From CAZCDS01 sp964497585 (GTDB lineage Bacteria; Desulfobacterota; Desulfomonilia; Desulfomonilales; Desulfomonilaceae), in NCBI GenBank assembly GCA_964497585.1, contig CAZCDS010000005.1, positions 1-64,000 of the forward strand: a stretch of DNA of 64,000 nt, written 5' to 3'. Position numbers and translations under genes: made by a program. The notes beneath the pieces were generated by a model. That model saw only the letters and a list, made by a program, of their open reading frames with translations, was not told the origin of the DNA and did not search any database. Each line of letters opens with the position of its first letter. Positions within the stretch are counted from its first letter, which is position 1. Positions 1-9,786 of this stretch are shown piece by piece.

Positions 1-148
1 GGGGGGGTCTTATCACAGCTCCGTTCACGAGGCAACCCATAATGGTACCCCTCAGACCGCACCTTGGTATTGGTCGTTCAGATATGTCGGTACGACCCTG
101 TGGCTAGTAGCCTCCTGGCAAGGCTGCTCGGATCCGCGCATGGCGGCG

Positions 149-1330
149 TCACTTTCCTTGGATTTGCGTACAGATCCACTCGGCGATCTTCCGGCCCGCA
201 ATACCATGTCCCAGACGGTTCCAATGCCCACCGCCCGACTTGGGAGCAAAGCCGTGGAGAAAGACTTTGTTCTTCTCGGCATAGGATCTGAGCAATGGTG
301 CCAGAGCCAAGACCGGGATGCCTAGAGAGGAGCAGCGGCTGGCAACTCGCCGGTCAGGATAGAAAAGGTCCTTAACGTGGAGCTCCTGTTCCATCTGGCG
401 ACGGACATGCGGGTCTGGGTGGACCTGGACTGGGTTACTCAGAATCACAACCAGAAACTTGACGCCTTTGCCCTTGACTTCCTCAGCCATCATCGAGAGA
501 ACCCCTTCCGTGACGCGCCAGGCCTCTTTCCATTCCCGATCAGTCGGTTCACGGTAGACCGTGGGATTTAGACCAGCCTCGTGAGAAGATCCAGCTTGGG
601 CGCCCGTGGACCCGGATCGCCGGCGAGCGCGCCACCGAAGTCGGGCACGAACGGTGGCTTCATAGATTACCTGAAGCACTCGCGAGGAATTGATCATGTA
701 CGCCATAATTGGATCACGCCAGGCTTTTCTCTCGTAGCTCTCTCTTGGTCCGCGGTCATCCAATACGAGGCGGTTGTCCTTGTAGACGTAATAGGGATTG
801 TAATCGATACCTTTGAGTGCACGTGAATTGTCCGAAACGTCGTTCCCCGTGAGAAAGGCCAACAAGACCAGATCTGGAGAGTACTTCCATGCCCTGCGCC
901 GAAGAATGATCAGCTCTTCAGTCGTTCCCATCCCGGCCTTGCCGAAGTTGATCACCTCAACGGTCTTTCCCTTCAGGGCGCTGCACGTACCAAGCTCTTT
1001 CTCCATTACAGCCCAAAAGGTTTGTTCCCGGTCAACCTGGAGGGCCTCGGCGTAAGAATCCCCAAGAACGGCTATTCTGAATGTGTCAGCGGGTTTTTTG
1101 ATCGAGTGTTCTCGGTCTCTCAGTCCGTCGCTGTTGATGCTCACATACCCGCACCCCTCCTTGATCCAATATCCCTTTGTTCCAGGGCGAAGGCTTCCTC
1201 CAAGGTACGGATCAGGACGGTAGAAGAGCGGATAGGTAATTCCAGCTAGTCGCAATGCCACCTCGGCCAGTGCCAAGGCGACAACAAGAGAGATGATAAA
1301 TATAAGCGCGTTCCGCCTCGAATCTTTCAC
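149..1330 (-). CDS. SGNH/GDSL-type hydrolase, membrane-anchored
   Basis: Likely an extracytoplasmic esterase or acyl-transfer enzyme of the SGNH hydrolase fold, of the kind that acylates or deacylates surface glycans. The 393-residue protein starts with a GTG and an uncleaved-looking hydrophobic segment at about residues 8-28. Block I is GDSYAE at about 90-95 with the nucleophile Ser92, a GND block follows near 160, and the C-terminal GGHWNRLGH at about 370-380 supplies the His of the catalytic triad. A GGAGGG lies about 13 bases before the GTG. It stands alone on the minus strand; the glycan locus beginning at 9.8 kb suggests, but does not prove, a carbohydrate substrate. Family assignment is good; the substrate is unknown. 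Confidence 0.8.
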   Translation of the reverse strand: MKDSRRNALIFIISLVVALALAEVALRLAGITYPLFYRPDPYLGGSLRPGTKGYWIKEGCGYVSINSDGLRDREHSIKKPADTFRIAVLGDSYAEALQVDREQTFWAVMEKELGTCSALKGKTVEVINFGKAGMGTTEELIILRRRAWKYSPDLVLLAFLTGNDVSDNSRALKGIDYNPYYVYKDNRLVLDDRGPRESYERKAWRDPIMAYMINSSRVLQVIYEATVRARLRWRARRRSGSTGAQAGSSHEAGLNPTVYREPTDREWKEAWRVTEGVLSMMAEEVKGKGVKFLVVILSNPVQVHPDPHVRRQMEQELHVKDLFYPDRRVASRCSSLGIPVLALAPLLRSYAEKNKVFLHGFAPKSGGGHWNRLGHGIAGRKIAEWICTQIQGK

Positions 1331-2230
1331 GACTTACAGTTCCCTCCGATGCCGAATTCCCCCTTTGTAGGTACGGACGATTGATTCCTGCTCAAATCAT
1401 CAGGTCTCGCAGACACGCATAGGTGTCCGCCGCCAACGGTGGGGCTTTCGTTGTCTGACCAAGAAATGAGTCTCCTCGTGAGCCGGAGACTCCCATGAAA
1501 ACAGGCCTTATTGAGGACTGACTTCCCCACCATATAGGTACTGGGCCGTACAACCACAGTCGGTTAATAAACCACGCATAATGAACCAGGAGTATACCAC
1601 ACTCACGCTGGACGATTGAACAACACTCCCCTGTGACTGTCCCCGTAGGCTCCCGGTACGAGAGACTCACCAAAACCTACGGGGCCGGATGAGGGCCGGC
1701 CACGTTCAAAAACCACTATTTTGGGCTCCCGAAGATGGCTCCAAAAGATTTGGGTGAATGAGAGAATAGGCAGAATCAGCGCTGTTTTCGATTTCATAGC
1801 CTTCTCGAGCACACGATCCTCTCACGGCTGAGACTTTGGTTCGATTCCCTTCAGTTCGCCCAGGAAACCCAGGTCCCCTGGGCGCGGTCAGAATTCGGTG
1901 GCTTCGCCTGTGAACTCCTGCTTCTTGAAGTATGGCCGGATTCATCATTGAACTCTAGCATTATGGCCAGTGACGAAGGCAGTCTTTCGGAGTTTTTGCA
2001 TCCGATGAGTCTCGCAACATTCGACCAACTCCAAGGATTCCGGGCGCCAAGCTCTCCGCCGGGAGGCTGTCCGACAACCAAGTGGTTTGCACGTGGACAT
2101 TTACTTCCATTTGCCGATTGGAACAATTTCCTTTCTGCGCTGTTGCTTTACCGTATCGCCGCCCTTTCGCGTGAACATTGCGACCATCCGGGCACCCATT
2201 TGCTGGGGAAATCGCGCTCCGGTACGGTCA
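1331..2230. other. Gene-poor gap with two inverted repeats
   Basis: No open frame here has a recognisable product. Two hairpins are visible: an 8-base stem GAGTCTCC/GGAGACTC with a 9-base loop at 1468-1492, and a 9-base stem CCCCGTAGG/CCTACGGGG at 1641-1649 and 1676-1684 with a 26-base loop. Neither is followed by a T-run that would make a clear terminator. The gap separates two minus-strand genes and must contain the promoter of the SGNH hydrolase gene, which I could not locate. Confidence 0.5.
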
Positions 2231-5200
2231 CTAACCGAAAAATTCCGCGACGAAGCCCGGTTTGCGCGAAGCCTCGACGATCGCCAGCCATTTGGTGAGG
2301 CAAGAACTGATGATTGTGGCTGCTCGACCAGGATCAAGCCGGTACTTCTCGGGAATAAACGAGGCGTCGATGGCATGAATTCCGTCTTTCCGGCTCAGGA
2401 ACGGGCAGGCTTCCAATTGGGCCGGCTCCGATTGAGAGAGATACCACATCACTCGGTTCAGCATCGCTTTGCATCCCTTTATCTTAAAGCCCTGTAGTGC
2501 ATAGTTGTTCGCGAAGAGTTCCAGTTCACCGACGGACTCCTTCCTGGAGAAACGCCTCAATTCCTTCCGCTCGCGGTGTAGGAAGAAGAACGGTGCTACG
2601 AGCGACAGATTTGCCGGCGTTGTGCGTTTCTCCCCATGGGCGACGAGGAGTTCTTGCAGGACTGTCGTCATGTGCGCGGTCGAGGGGTCGAAATCGTACA
2701 AGCGCCTGGCGCCAGCAAACCCTGAACACGAGTTTCTCACGGTTCTTCCGGCGCCGGGACTGACGAGAAAGAGGCAGTCACGGCCATCCCAAAAGTCGTC
2801 CGGCCGTCCGTCGAGCTCGAACTCGTGCGGATCCTTTGTGTATACAATGCAGAGCGAACGACAGACGCTTTCTGAACGCATCGCAAGAGATTCCGCGACG
2901 AGGTGGGCATGACGGACGATCTCCTTGTCCAAGTCCTGAAGTTCTTGCTCATAGATGAAGGCAATGCGGGCTGCTTCGAGGATGTGCTCCACCGCGACGA
3001 TCTGCAACACATGGCGGCCGTAGTCAAAAGGTTCGTGGTCTTGAGACCACTCACCGTACGACAATACCTGGAGTTCTCGTTGGAGCGCGTCGGGCAGCCG
3101 ATCTATCCCTTCGTCGCCGTGGAGGTTCTCTCGGGGAATGATGACCGTCTTGCAGCCCGCGTCGTAAGCTGTTTCCAGCTTCGCCACAAGACCTCCGATA
3201 GCAGTGATTCGTCCCTGCGTATCGATCTCGCCCGTCATGGCCACATCACGCCGAAGCTCTCGACCACTAAGGACCGACGCGAGCGCAAGGGCAATTGCGC
3301 CACCGGCGGACGGCCCGTCCTTGGGTGTAGAGGCGCCCATGAAATGGAGATGAATCGGTCTGTCAGCGTCATCGAGGCTTATGCCAAGTTCGTCCGCGCA
3401 GTGGAGAATGGCAGTGGTAGCCACCTTGCGGCTTTCATCCATGATCCGTTCGATGTTGCCCGTTGCGTGGATCATGCTCACGTGTCCGCCGTGGGCGCCG
3501 GACTCGCCACCGAGGCGGATAGGAGTCGCCTGAACAGGAACGATCGATCCGGTGCCACGCTCAACGTTTACTCCCAGAGCATTCATCTCTCCGACCCGAT
3601 CGTCGTTGTTTATCATGCGGGGCTCTCTGGGGGGATCGAGGTATCGTTTCAGGGTTTGCCTCCTGATCTTGACAAAGGGGCTCACCCCAGTGAGTATCTC
3701 CTTCCGGAACACTCTCAGAAAGAGGGTTCGGATCATTCGTTCCAATTCCCTGACCCCGGCCTCATGTGTATACGTCTTGATGAGATGCCTCAGCAGATCG
3801 GGCGCTTCTCCAGGGTCGATGAATATCTGATCCTCTCCGATCTGATACCTACGCCTCACCCGGCCGATCAGATGCTGGCGCGCGATAGCGATCTTTTCTT
3901 CAATGCTGTAGTGGTCCAACATGACCACTTCGCAACGGTTGACAACAGGCGGAGGAACGGTCTCGAGAGTGTTGGCCGTGAGGATAAAGTGAAAGTTGGA
4001 GAGGTCAATATCTATTGTCGACTGGGTGTACTTGTCGTGAAAGAGGTGATTCTGTTCCGGATCGAGGATTTCCAGGAGCGTTGCGATGGCCACTTTGTCG
4101 GTTTTGTCTGCTTCGTCGAGGATGAACATACCGTTCATGATCCCCATCTTGATGATGCCCTGTACGATGGCGCCAGGCTTGGAGCCTTCGTACGTGAACC
4201 CGTGTCCCCGAAGGTCCGCCTCGTCCTTCATACCGCCGAGGGAGAGCTTGTGATAGGGTATTGTCAGATTCTCCGCGATGGAAATGGCGAGTGAGGTTTT
4301 GCCCACGCCGGGAGGGCCCACAAAGAGAAAAGCACTCCCATTGTTCTTCCAGGACGCGACATTGTTTTCGTCGAACTGCTGATAGCGCCAGATGAGGTTG
4401 GCGAAGAAGTCGCAGATGATCTGTTTGGGCTTTTCCAGACCGTAATGGCTGCGGTCCAGGCCCTCTTCAAAGGCTTCGGGAGTCACGTCGATCTTTTTGA
4501 AGTTGCCCCAGTTTATGGAAAGCAGCGTTTCCAGCAGCTCGCTGTATTTGTATCCACTATGACCCGCGGCATTGAGCTTGTTTTTGTCGATCAATTGCAT
4601 TACCTGGCGCGGAAAGACCGGGGAACTCCTGGCTTCCTCGATACGGTCCGTCAGACTCTTCACTTGAGGCTCTGCGGGCTCCTGTGGCTTTTCCGGACTC
4701 TCCTGCACGCGTCTGATCGGAGCAAAAGCGGCCCCGTCCTCCTCGGCAAGTCGTCTCAAACCTTCTTTGAACGCCTGGAAAACCTCACCTGCATCCCTCT
4801 CTTCCACAAGGGTTTCCGCGAGCCCCAACTCCTGGAAGAGGTAGATCAGCCCCCAGGTTGCCTTGAACGCCTCGAAGACTCTCCGGGCCTCCTCTTCGTC
4901 CACGTTAATCATGAGAATGAACAGCCGCAGCAGTGTCTCGAGGAATGAGGTCCTCCTGAGCAGGGGGTACGTGTTCTGAGAACTCCTGCGGAAACAGACT
5001 CCGAGGAGCTTCGTCTTGACTTCCGCACAGAGCGTGGGAAAGACGTCCTGGATGGTCTGTTCCGGCATGTCTCCCAGCGCCATAGCGAAAATATCGAGCA
5101 TGCGACGAATCTGAGCGTCATAGGGCTGTTCCCGTTCGGCCAGGTCAAAAAGGGCGAGAAACGGCTTTGCTTTGAGGCCGTTCATCTCATCGTCAAGCGC

Positions 5201-5701
5201 CCGGCGAAGATCCCGGTAAAAGGTCGGGTCGTCCCGTCGCCTGTTCATCGCAAAGTCGACATCCGCGCTGATCACTTCGCGCTCGGTGGCTTCGGGGTAG
5301 AGCATGTGTTCTACTTGGTGGCGCAAGAGCAATTCCATGAATGCGAGCATCTTGCGCTCTTCGGGCGTTCCCGCGCCGAGAGGTGATTCGGGGTGGCTCG
5401 GTATGACGAATGCCAGGTAGTCAAAAAGACGTTCGTGGAGCATCACGTTCCACTCGTCTCCCCTTCGGGCGACAAGGCTGACTGCACGTATCTTGTTTCG
5501 ATAGTCCTCGAGGCGCCTGATGTTGATGCGATCGGTGACCCGTCGCGCCACCAGAGGATCAGTTCCTCGCGAGCGCCTGAAGTATGGGATGACGCGACGG
5601 GAAATGACGGCTTTGAGGATCTGAAGGACTCGTGTCGTGTCATTTGGGTCCGGAAGGGGCAGACTGTCGAGAATCGTGTGATCGAACTCGATGGGAAACA
5701 T
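2231..5701 (-). CDS. Large Lon-like ATP-dependent S16 serine protease
   Basis: An AAA+ protease of family S16. About 1156 residues from the ATG chosen here, which has GGAGG five bases upstream; a TTG at 5812 would add 37 residues. The first 420 residues do not resemble the usual LON N-domain. Then come Walker A GPPGVGKTS near 462-470, Walker B ILDEAD near 527-532, and the proteolytic domain with DGPSAGG (nucleophilic Ser near 798) and the catalytic Lys in GLVAKLETA near 841. ATPase and protease motifs are intact. After the usual Lon end there is a further region of about 240 residues with no motif I can name. Classical bacterial Lon is about 780-800 residues, so this is a divergent relative, not the housekeeping lon. 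No neighbour indicates its substrate. Confidence 0.88.
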   Translation of the reverse strand: MFPIEFDHTILDSLPLPDPNDTTRVLQILKAVISRRVIPYFRRSRGTDPLVARRVTDRINIRRLEDYRNKIRAVSLVARRGDEWNVMLHERLFDYLAFVIPSHPESPLGAGTPEERKMLAFMELLLRHQVEHMLYPEATEREVISADVDFAMNRRRDDPTFYRDLRRALDDEMNGLKAKPFLALFDLAEREQPYDAQIRRMLDIFAMALGDMPEQTIQDVFPTLCAEVKTKLLGVCFRRSSQNTYPLLRRTSFLETLLRLFILMINVDEEEARRVFEAFKATWGLIYLFQELGLAETLVEERDAGEVFQAFKEGLRRLAEEDGAAFAPIRRVQESPEKPQEPAEPQVKSLTDRIEEARSSPVFPRQVMQLIDKNKLNAAGHSGYKYSELLETLLSINWGNFKKIDVTPEAFEEGLDRSHYGLEKPKQIICDFFANLIWRYQQFDENNVASWKNNGSAFLFVGPPGVGKTSLAISIAENLTIPYHKLSLGGMKDEADLRGHGFTYEGSKPGAIVQGIIKMGIMNGMFILDEADKTDKVAIATLLEILDPEQNHLFHDKYTQSTIDIDLSNFHFILTANTLETVPPPVVNRCEVVMLDHYSIEEKIAIARQHLIGRVRRRYQIGEDQIFIDPGEAPDLLRHLIKTYTHEAGVRELERMIRTLFLRVFRKEILTGVSPFVKIRRQTLKRYLDPPREPRMINNDDRVGEMNALGVNVERGTGSIVPVQATPIRLGGESGAHGGHVSMIHATGNIERIMDESRKVATTAILHCADELGISLDDADRPIHLHFMGASTPKDGPSAGGAIALALASVLSGRELRRDVAMTGEIDTQGRITAIGGLVAKLETAYDAGCKTVIIPRENLHGDEGIDRLPDALQRELQVLSYGEWSQDHEPFDYGRHVLQIVAVEHILEAARIAFIYEQELQDLDKEIVRHAHLVAESLAMRSESVCRSLCIVYTKDPHEFELDGRPDDFWDGRDCLFLVSPGAGRTVRNSCSGFAGARRLYDFDPSTAHMTTVLQELLVAHGEKRTTPANLSLVAPFFFLHRERKELRRFSRKESVGELELFANNYALQGFKIKGCKAMLNRVMWYLSQSEPAQLEACPFLSRKDGIHAIDASFIPEKYRLDPGRAATIISSCLTKWLAIVEASRKPGFVAEFFG

Positions 5702-6644
5702 AGTGTCCTCCATCAATGAAGCAAGTGCTCCGGGAGCATCACTCGTCGACTGACCGATGTCGAGCTGCGCGGAAGACGCCGCTCGAGGGTCACCGTCGTG
5801 GTGAGCGATCAACCCTCATTCCATTAGACAGGTATGGGGTAAAAGCCGTTGACCCGAATGCGCGATAATCTGGTCAATCAAGCTTTCAACTGTTTCACGA
5901 GCATCGCTTCAATGCCTTGCCGGTTCCCTGGCTGGCCGAAGCCAAGGCGGTGTTGCAGCTTCTGGTCATCGCATCGACGGGCCTTTTCTCGTCCAAGATC
6001 AGTGGCACGATCTCCGCATGTCCACCCAAGGCAGTGGCTGGCTGACGAGTGCGCTCCTTTTCGTATCGGCGTCGCTGTTCACAAGGATTCTTGTGATCTC
6101 AAGACGTCCCCGGGCATCCGTACGGATCGCCCTACCAAGGAATGGCTGTCGCAGGGAGCGACTTGGCCCTCGTGATGTCAACCCTAAGAAGATAGTGGGC
6201 GCCTTCATTCTCTGCCAGAGAAGCTCCTGCGGCAGAGCATCTCCTCGCCTGGTTGCCCAGGATCTGCACGCGTACCACGACTTCGCCGTGGTCTCAGTAT
6301 ACCCTCAGGCGTCAGAGAACGCACCTTTCATCCGACCGGTTTGCGAGTACGGATCCCGCGAGCCTCCGCTTGCAGTTGCGAGCGACAAGCGGGGGTTGCT
6401 GAACCCTTGTCGAATTATTGTCACAATTTGGGGGAGGACCGCAATACTTAAGAGAAGCTCCATGACGGACAACAACAACTGGATCGCATCGTGTCTGTTT
6501 GGGGACTGCGAGCAAGCTTATGGGCGGAGTCCCCATCGCCGGGGCGCCTTGTTTTCATCGAAGGTCCTTCGGGAGACGGGATTTCGTGAACAGGGCAATA
6601 ACCGCAGTACGTCTTTTCGCTAGGGTTACCGGAAGGAGGAAGTC
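5702..6644. other. Divergent intergenic region without a convincing gene
   Basis: The stretch between the Lon-like gene and the secreted protein gene contains several open frames, the longest about 200 codons on the plus strand at 6018-6623, but none has a codon pattern, ribosome site or motif that supports it. Both flanking genes read outwards, so both promoters should lie here. A strong ribosome binding site (GGAAGGAGG) ends the region just before the next gene. Confidence 0.45.
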
Positions 6645-7805
6645 ATGAAGAAGGTCATAGTTATGCTGGGATTACTCGGTGTAGTTGGAGCAGCAACTGC
6701 TTTCTGCGAGCCGATCCGGTTTGGTCAGAGTGTTGAAGTCAGTGGCTCCAAATCATTTACCTTCGAAGCCGCGGCGAACGGAAAGGTGTTCATAAGGCTG
6801 CAGCCGTGGGCGTCCGGAGCAAAGGCTGTGCAGGTTCGGGTGTACGGACCGGATGGCGTTGTCGTATGTGACGGGAGCTGCGCAGAGGACATCGTGGAGC
6901 TTTCCCCCTGCACCCTTCCCGACAAAGGTACCTATAGGATCGAGGCTCGCGGGGAACAGGACACTATGCTCCTTCTCACCTGCATCACAGGTTCCTGTGC
7001 GCCTCAGGATATCCGATTAAGTTCGGCATCTGCACCCGCGAACCCCGCCGCGGGAGAGGAGCTTGTCGTACCTCAACCTTCGGCCGAACCTAAGAAGACG
7101 GAGCACCAGGTAGCAGTCGCACCATCGCCTCCGCAGCCTTGGGTGACCAAACCAGAGCCCGAGCCCTCAGAGTCGAGAGACGCAGAGGCAAGCCCACCGT
7201 TAAAGGAGCCTGAAGCTACTCAGGAGCCGGGAACTCCCCGGGTCCAACCGGCATCCTTTCAGCCGACGCGAGATGAGGAACCGGCAAGTCTGGAGGCCGA
7301 ACCGGCCGAGGATAGGCAGTCGGGCGAGAAGAGCAAAGCCGAAGAGGGCCGGAAGCTCGATTCCACTGATTCGCATATCGAATCCCTGCTGGCGAGACCA
7401 GACTCCGCGGTTGAGCGTTCCGAAATCATGGATGAACTCGTGAGATCCGGAGCCGAATGCCTCGACCGAAATGCGCGCTGGGTGAACCGGGAGCGCGGAA
7501 AGAAGATCTACGACCTGCTGAAACGATCAGGAGACACGCTCGTCGTCGATTCACTCGTGCGGGCTGTACTCAGCGGACACACGAGGCTCAGAGTGCTCTT
7601 TCTGGGAATGAAGCTCGGTATCCCCGGTTCCCAGGAGGCGCTTGTGAAGGTCCTCACGCAGCACGGTGACAAGAGTATGGCCGAAGATTTCCTCAACTCC
7701 GGTTCAACCGAACTGTACGATAGCGCGAAAACCTGGGCGGAGAATCGTGGGTACTACATCAGTACCGGCATGGGCAGCCATCGAGTGGCGTGGGGCGCCT
7801 TCTAG
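6645..7805 (+). CDS. Secreted Pro/Glu-rich protein of unknown function
   Basis: 386 residues, start ATG behind a strong GGAAGGAGG. Residues 1-22 form a signal peptide (MKKVIVMLGLLGVVGAATAF); the following Cys is not in a lipobox context, so it is probably not a lipoprotein. Residues about 23-125 look beta-rich with several Cys (CDGSCAED, CITGSC) that could form disulfides in the periplasm. Residues about 130-235 are a Pro/Glu/Ser linker of low complexity. The last 140 residues look helical and repeat-like, ending in an aromatic Phe, but I do not recognise the fold. The linker plus exported head suggests an envelope-spanning or surface protein; this is inference. Confidence 0.72.
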   Translation: MKKVIVMLGLLGVVGAATAFCEPIRFGQSVEVSGSKSFTFEAAANGKVFIRLQPWASGAKAVQVRVYGPDGVVVCDGSCAEDIVELSPCTLPDKGTYRIEARGEQDTMLLLTCITGSCAPQDIRLSSASAPANPAAGEELVVPQPSAEPKKTEHQVAVAPSPPQPWVTKPEPEPSESRDAEASPPLKEPEATQEPGTPRVQPASFQPTRDEEPASLEAEPAEDRQSGEKSKAEEGRKLDSTDSHIESLLARPDSAVERSEIMDELVRSGAECLDRNARWVNRERGKKIYDLLKRSGDTLVVDSLVRAVLSGHTRLRVLFLGMKLGIPGSQEALVKVLTQHGDKSMAEDFLNSGSTELYDSAKTWAENRGYYISTGMGSHRVAWGAF

Positions 7806-8246
7806 CGTGTGTGGTTTATAGGGGAGGCCCTTTGTGAAGAGACGAGCCTCCCCGCACGCTGATGATCCCCGCAAGGAAACTCGCGTCGTCGACCACACTG
7901 AGCCTCGAGATACGCTGACGGTACTTGGAGTCTCGCTGGAGATTGATGAATTCGGCCCCGTGCACCGCGGCCTCTGCTCGACAGAAGTGCAGATATCAGT
8001 TGGAAACTACTAGCAAGAGCGGTCAGGGTACGAATAGTCCCACAGGCTCTCTGTCGAGTGTGCGTCCGATAAACCTGAAGACCTTTCTGACTCGTCTTCC
8101 TCATGGGAGTTCCTGCAATGCCTGACCGGAGTTTGTGCTTGACATGGGTGCTGTTGCCGTGACAGTCTCTGTACGAATGTCGAACAGCGAACGATGGAGC
8201 GACGGAAAAAGGTACGACGCCTGGATCTCGGCTGGGCTGAGATGGT
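7806..8246. other. Intergenic region, no gene supported
   Basis: About 440 bases with no supportable gene. A minus-strand stretch near 7830-7980 reads weakly like the core of a CheW domain (FLAGIISVRG) but is too short and too diverged to call. Confidence 0.35.
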
Positions 8247-9254
8247 ATGAGCCAAAGCGAAGGGAGAATTACTCACACAATGCCGGACGGCGACATTATC
8301 GAGCGGGAATTGCGGCGGTACGAGCCCAATATGCCCCTGGACCAATTGGTGGAACAGGTCAATCGGATCTATCATTTCTACGAAGCCCCTCACTTCGATT
8401 CGATCCACAGGGAGGAACTGGGCCGTGCTGGCGAGGTTATGAGCCGGTTGCTTCGGGGGCTTTCCCGCCTGTCCGGGCACATCGAATGGTGCGTCCTTGA
8501 TTTCGGTTGTGGTACGGGCTTCGAGGCTGAGCAACTGTTGACAAACCTGCCTCAGGACAGCGTTTCCAGCATCACGTGTTACGATCCGCAGCCCGGAATG
8601 GTCGAGCGATGCCGTGAAAAGGTGGCTCCGCTGGCCAGCGGGCCGATTTTCTGCTCGGAGCGCGGTGACATCCCTGCATTGCCACAAGGTTACAATTTGC
8701 TCGTCACAAGTCAGGTACTTCATCACCTGACCGATGTGCCCGCGACCATCAGGGATTTGCTCCCCTTGCTCTCAGAGGACGCGATGTGGCTGACAGTACA
8801 CGAGCCGTCCAGACGTTTCTACCAGAACGCGGAATGCCTTCGCGTCTATCATGATTTCCTCAAGGAGTTCAGATGGAGGAAGTTCCTCCTGTGGTGGAAG
8901 TATCCGCCGAGGATCGGATCGGCCGTGGGATTAAGGCCGAATCTTGCCCGGCTGACGGCCGGCGAGTGTTTTGACAAGAAAGTGTTCGGCAAGAAGCCGT
9001 CGGACGATTTGATTCGGGCCTTGGTCGACTATCAGAACGCGGTTCATATGAATGGTCTGGATTTCGAGGAACTTCGAGGAGACTTTGCGGGCATCTGGGA
9101 TCTTGCACTGGTCAAAACCTACTTGTTTGACTGGCCGCTCCGCGCTCACTACGGAGCACAATTACCTAAACGTTGGCAGAAATCGTGCGATGAACTCGAA
9201 AAGCGCTTTCCCTTGGATGGCGATCATTTTTCGGCCATCTGGCGTCGAATCTGA
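8247..9254 (+). CDS. Class I SAM-dependent methyltransferase
   Basis: A 335-residue protein with a Rossmann methyltransferase core. Motif I is VLDFGCGTGFEAE near residues 83-95, the acidic residue ending strand 2 is in CYDPQPGMVERC near 110-121, and a HHLTD segment follows. Residues past 190 form a helical cap rich in Trp and Lys that probably shapes the acceptor site. The start is uncertain: an in-frame ATG 11 codons later is also possible. It lies 530 bases before the glycan cluster on the same strand, so the substrate may be a sugar or lipid, but nothing in the sequence fixes this. Confidence 0.8.
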   Translation: MSQSEGRITHTMPDGDIIERELRRYEPNMPLDQLVEQVNRIYHFYEAPHFDSIHREELGRAGEVMSRLLRGLSRLSGHIEWCVLDFGCGTGFEAEQLLTNLPQDSVSSITCYDPQPGMVERCREKVAPLASGPIFCSERGDIPALPQGYNLLVTSQVLHHLTDVPATIRDLLPLLSEDAMWLTVHEPSRRFYQNAECLRVYHDFLKEFRWRKFLLWWKYPPRIGSAVGLRPNLARLTAGECFDKKVFGKKPSDDLIRALVDYQNAVHMNGLDFEELRGDFAGIWDLALVKTYLFDWPLRAHYGAQLPKRWQKSCDELEKRFPLDGDHFSAIWRRI

Positions 9255-9786
9255 GCTGGGGGCGAGTACTTCCACTGGTACACAGGAATCCCGGTGGGAG
9301 TTCATGCATGAACGGGGTTGCGCAAAAGTCTGTACTGGCGTACAAGTTCCTGAAAGTACTGAGCGGTCCCTGCGAGGAGGTCGCAGAAAGGCTACCTGAA
9401 AGGCAGCAAACGATGCAGAACCGCGGAACTGAGAGGGTAGCCGTCGCCGAGAGAACGTACTTTGCAGAAATGATTCTGCCGCGTGGGTTTTTCCGCGGCA
9501 TTCGAGTAGGTTGAGTCTATGCAGACTGTGCCGGACGAGCCTGGCATTGACAGGAAATCGCAATAGGTGCCATTGAGCACGCTGAAACCGAATGGACCGT
9601 TCTCTTTTGTCTCGAACGACTGCCAAAACGGAAGGGAGAGACGATGGAGCTCGGCGGCCGATCTGTTTTCCGGCTGGCGAATTGACGAGACCGCAGCACA
9701 AGGAGAGGAAGGTTGATTCGATTCGCTAACGATAAAGACATGTTAGGAGAAGCGAATAGAGGCGGAGCCTTGGCAATTTCTCAGCT
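9255..9786. other. Intergenic region with two adjacent hairpins
   Basis: No gene supported. At 9464-9479 there is GCAGAA-atga-TTCTGC and, overlapping its end, TGCCGCG/CGCGGCA at 9477-9483 and 9494-9500 around a T-rich loop. The two stems share bases and so could be alternative structures. They may end transcription of the methyltransferase gene or form part of the leader of the glycan cluster. Confidence 0.4.

Noticed and set aside
2903..4294. 463-codon plus-strand frame opposite the Lon-like gene
   Set aside because: Shadow of the AAA+ and protease domains; its sequence has no domain and the true frame has all motifs.
6018..6623. 201-codon plus-strand frame before the secreted protein
   Set aside because: No motif, no ribosome site, and amino-acid composition looks random (many Arg, Ser and Cys).
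7830..7980. CheW-like core FLAGIISVRG on the minus strand
   Set aside because: Only about ten residues match and nothing before or after extends the domain.
8139..8167. TTGACA before the first methyltransferase gene
   Set aside because: No acceptable -10 element at 16-18 bases.
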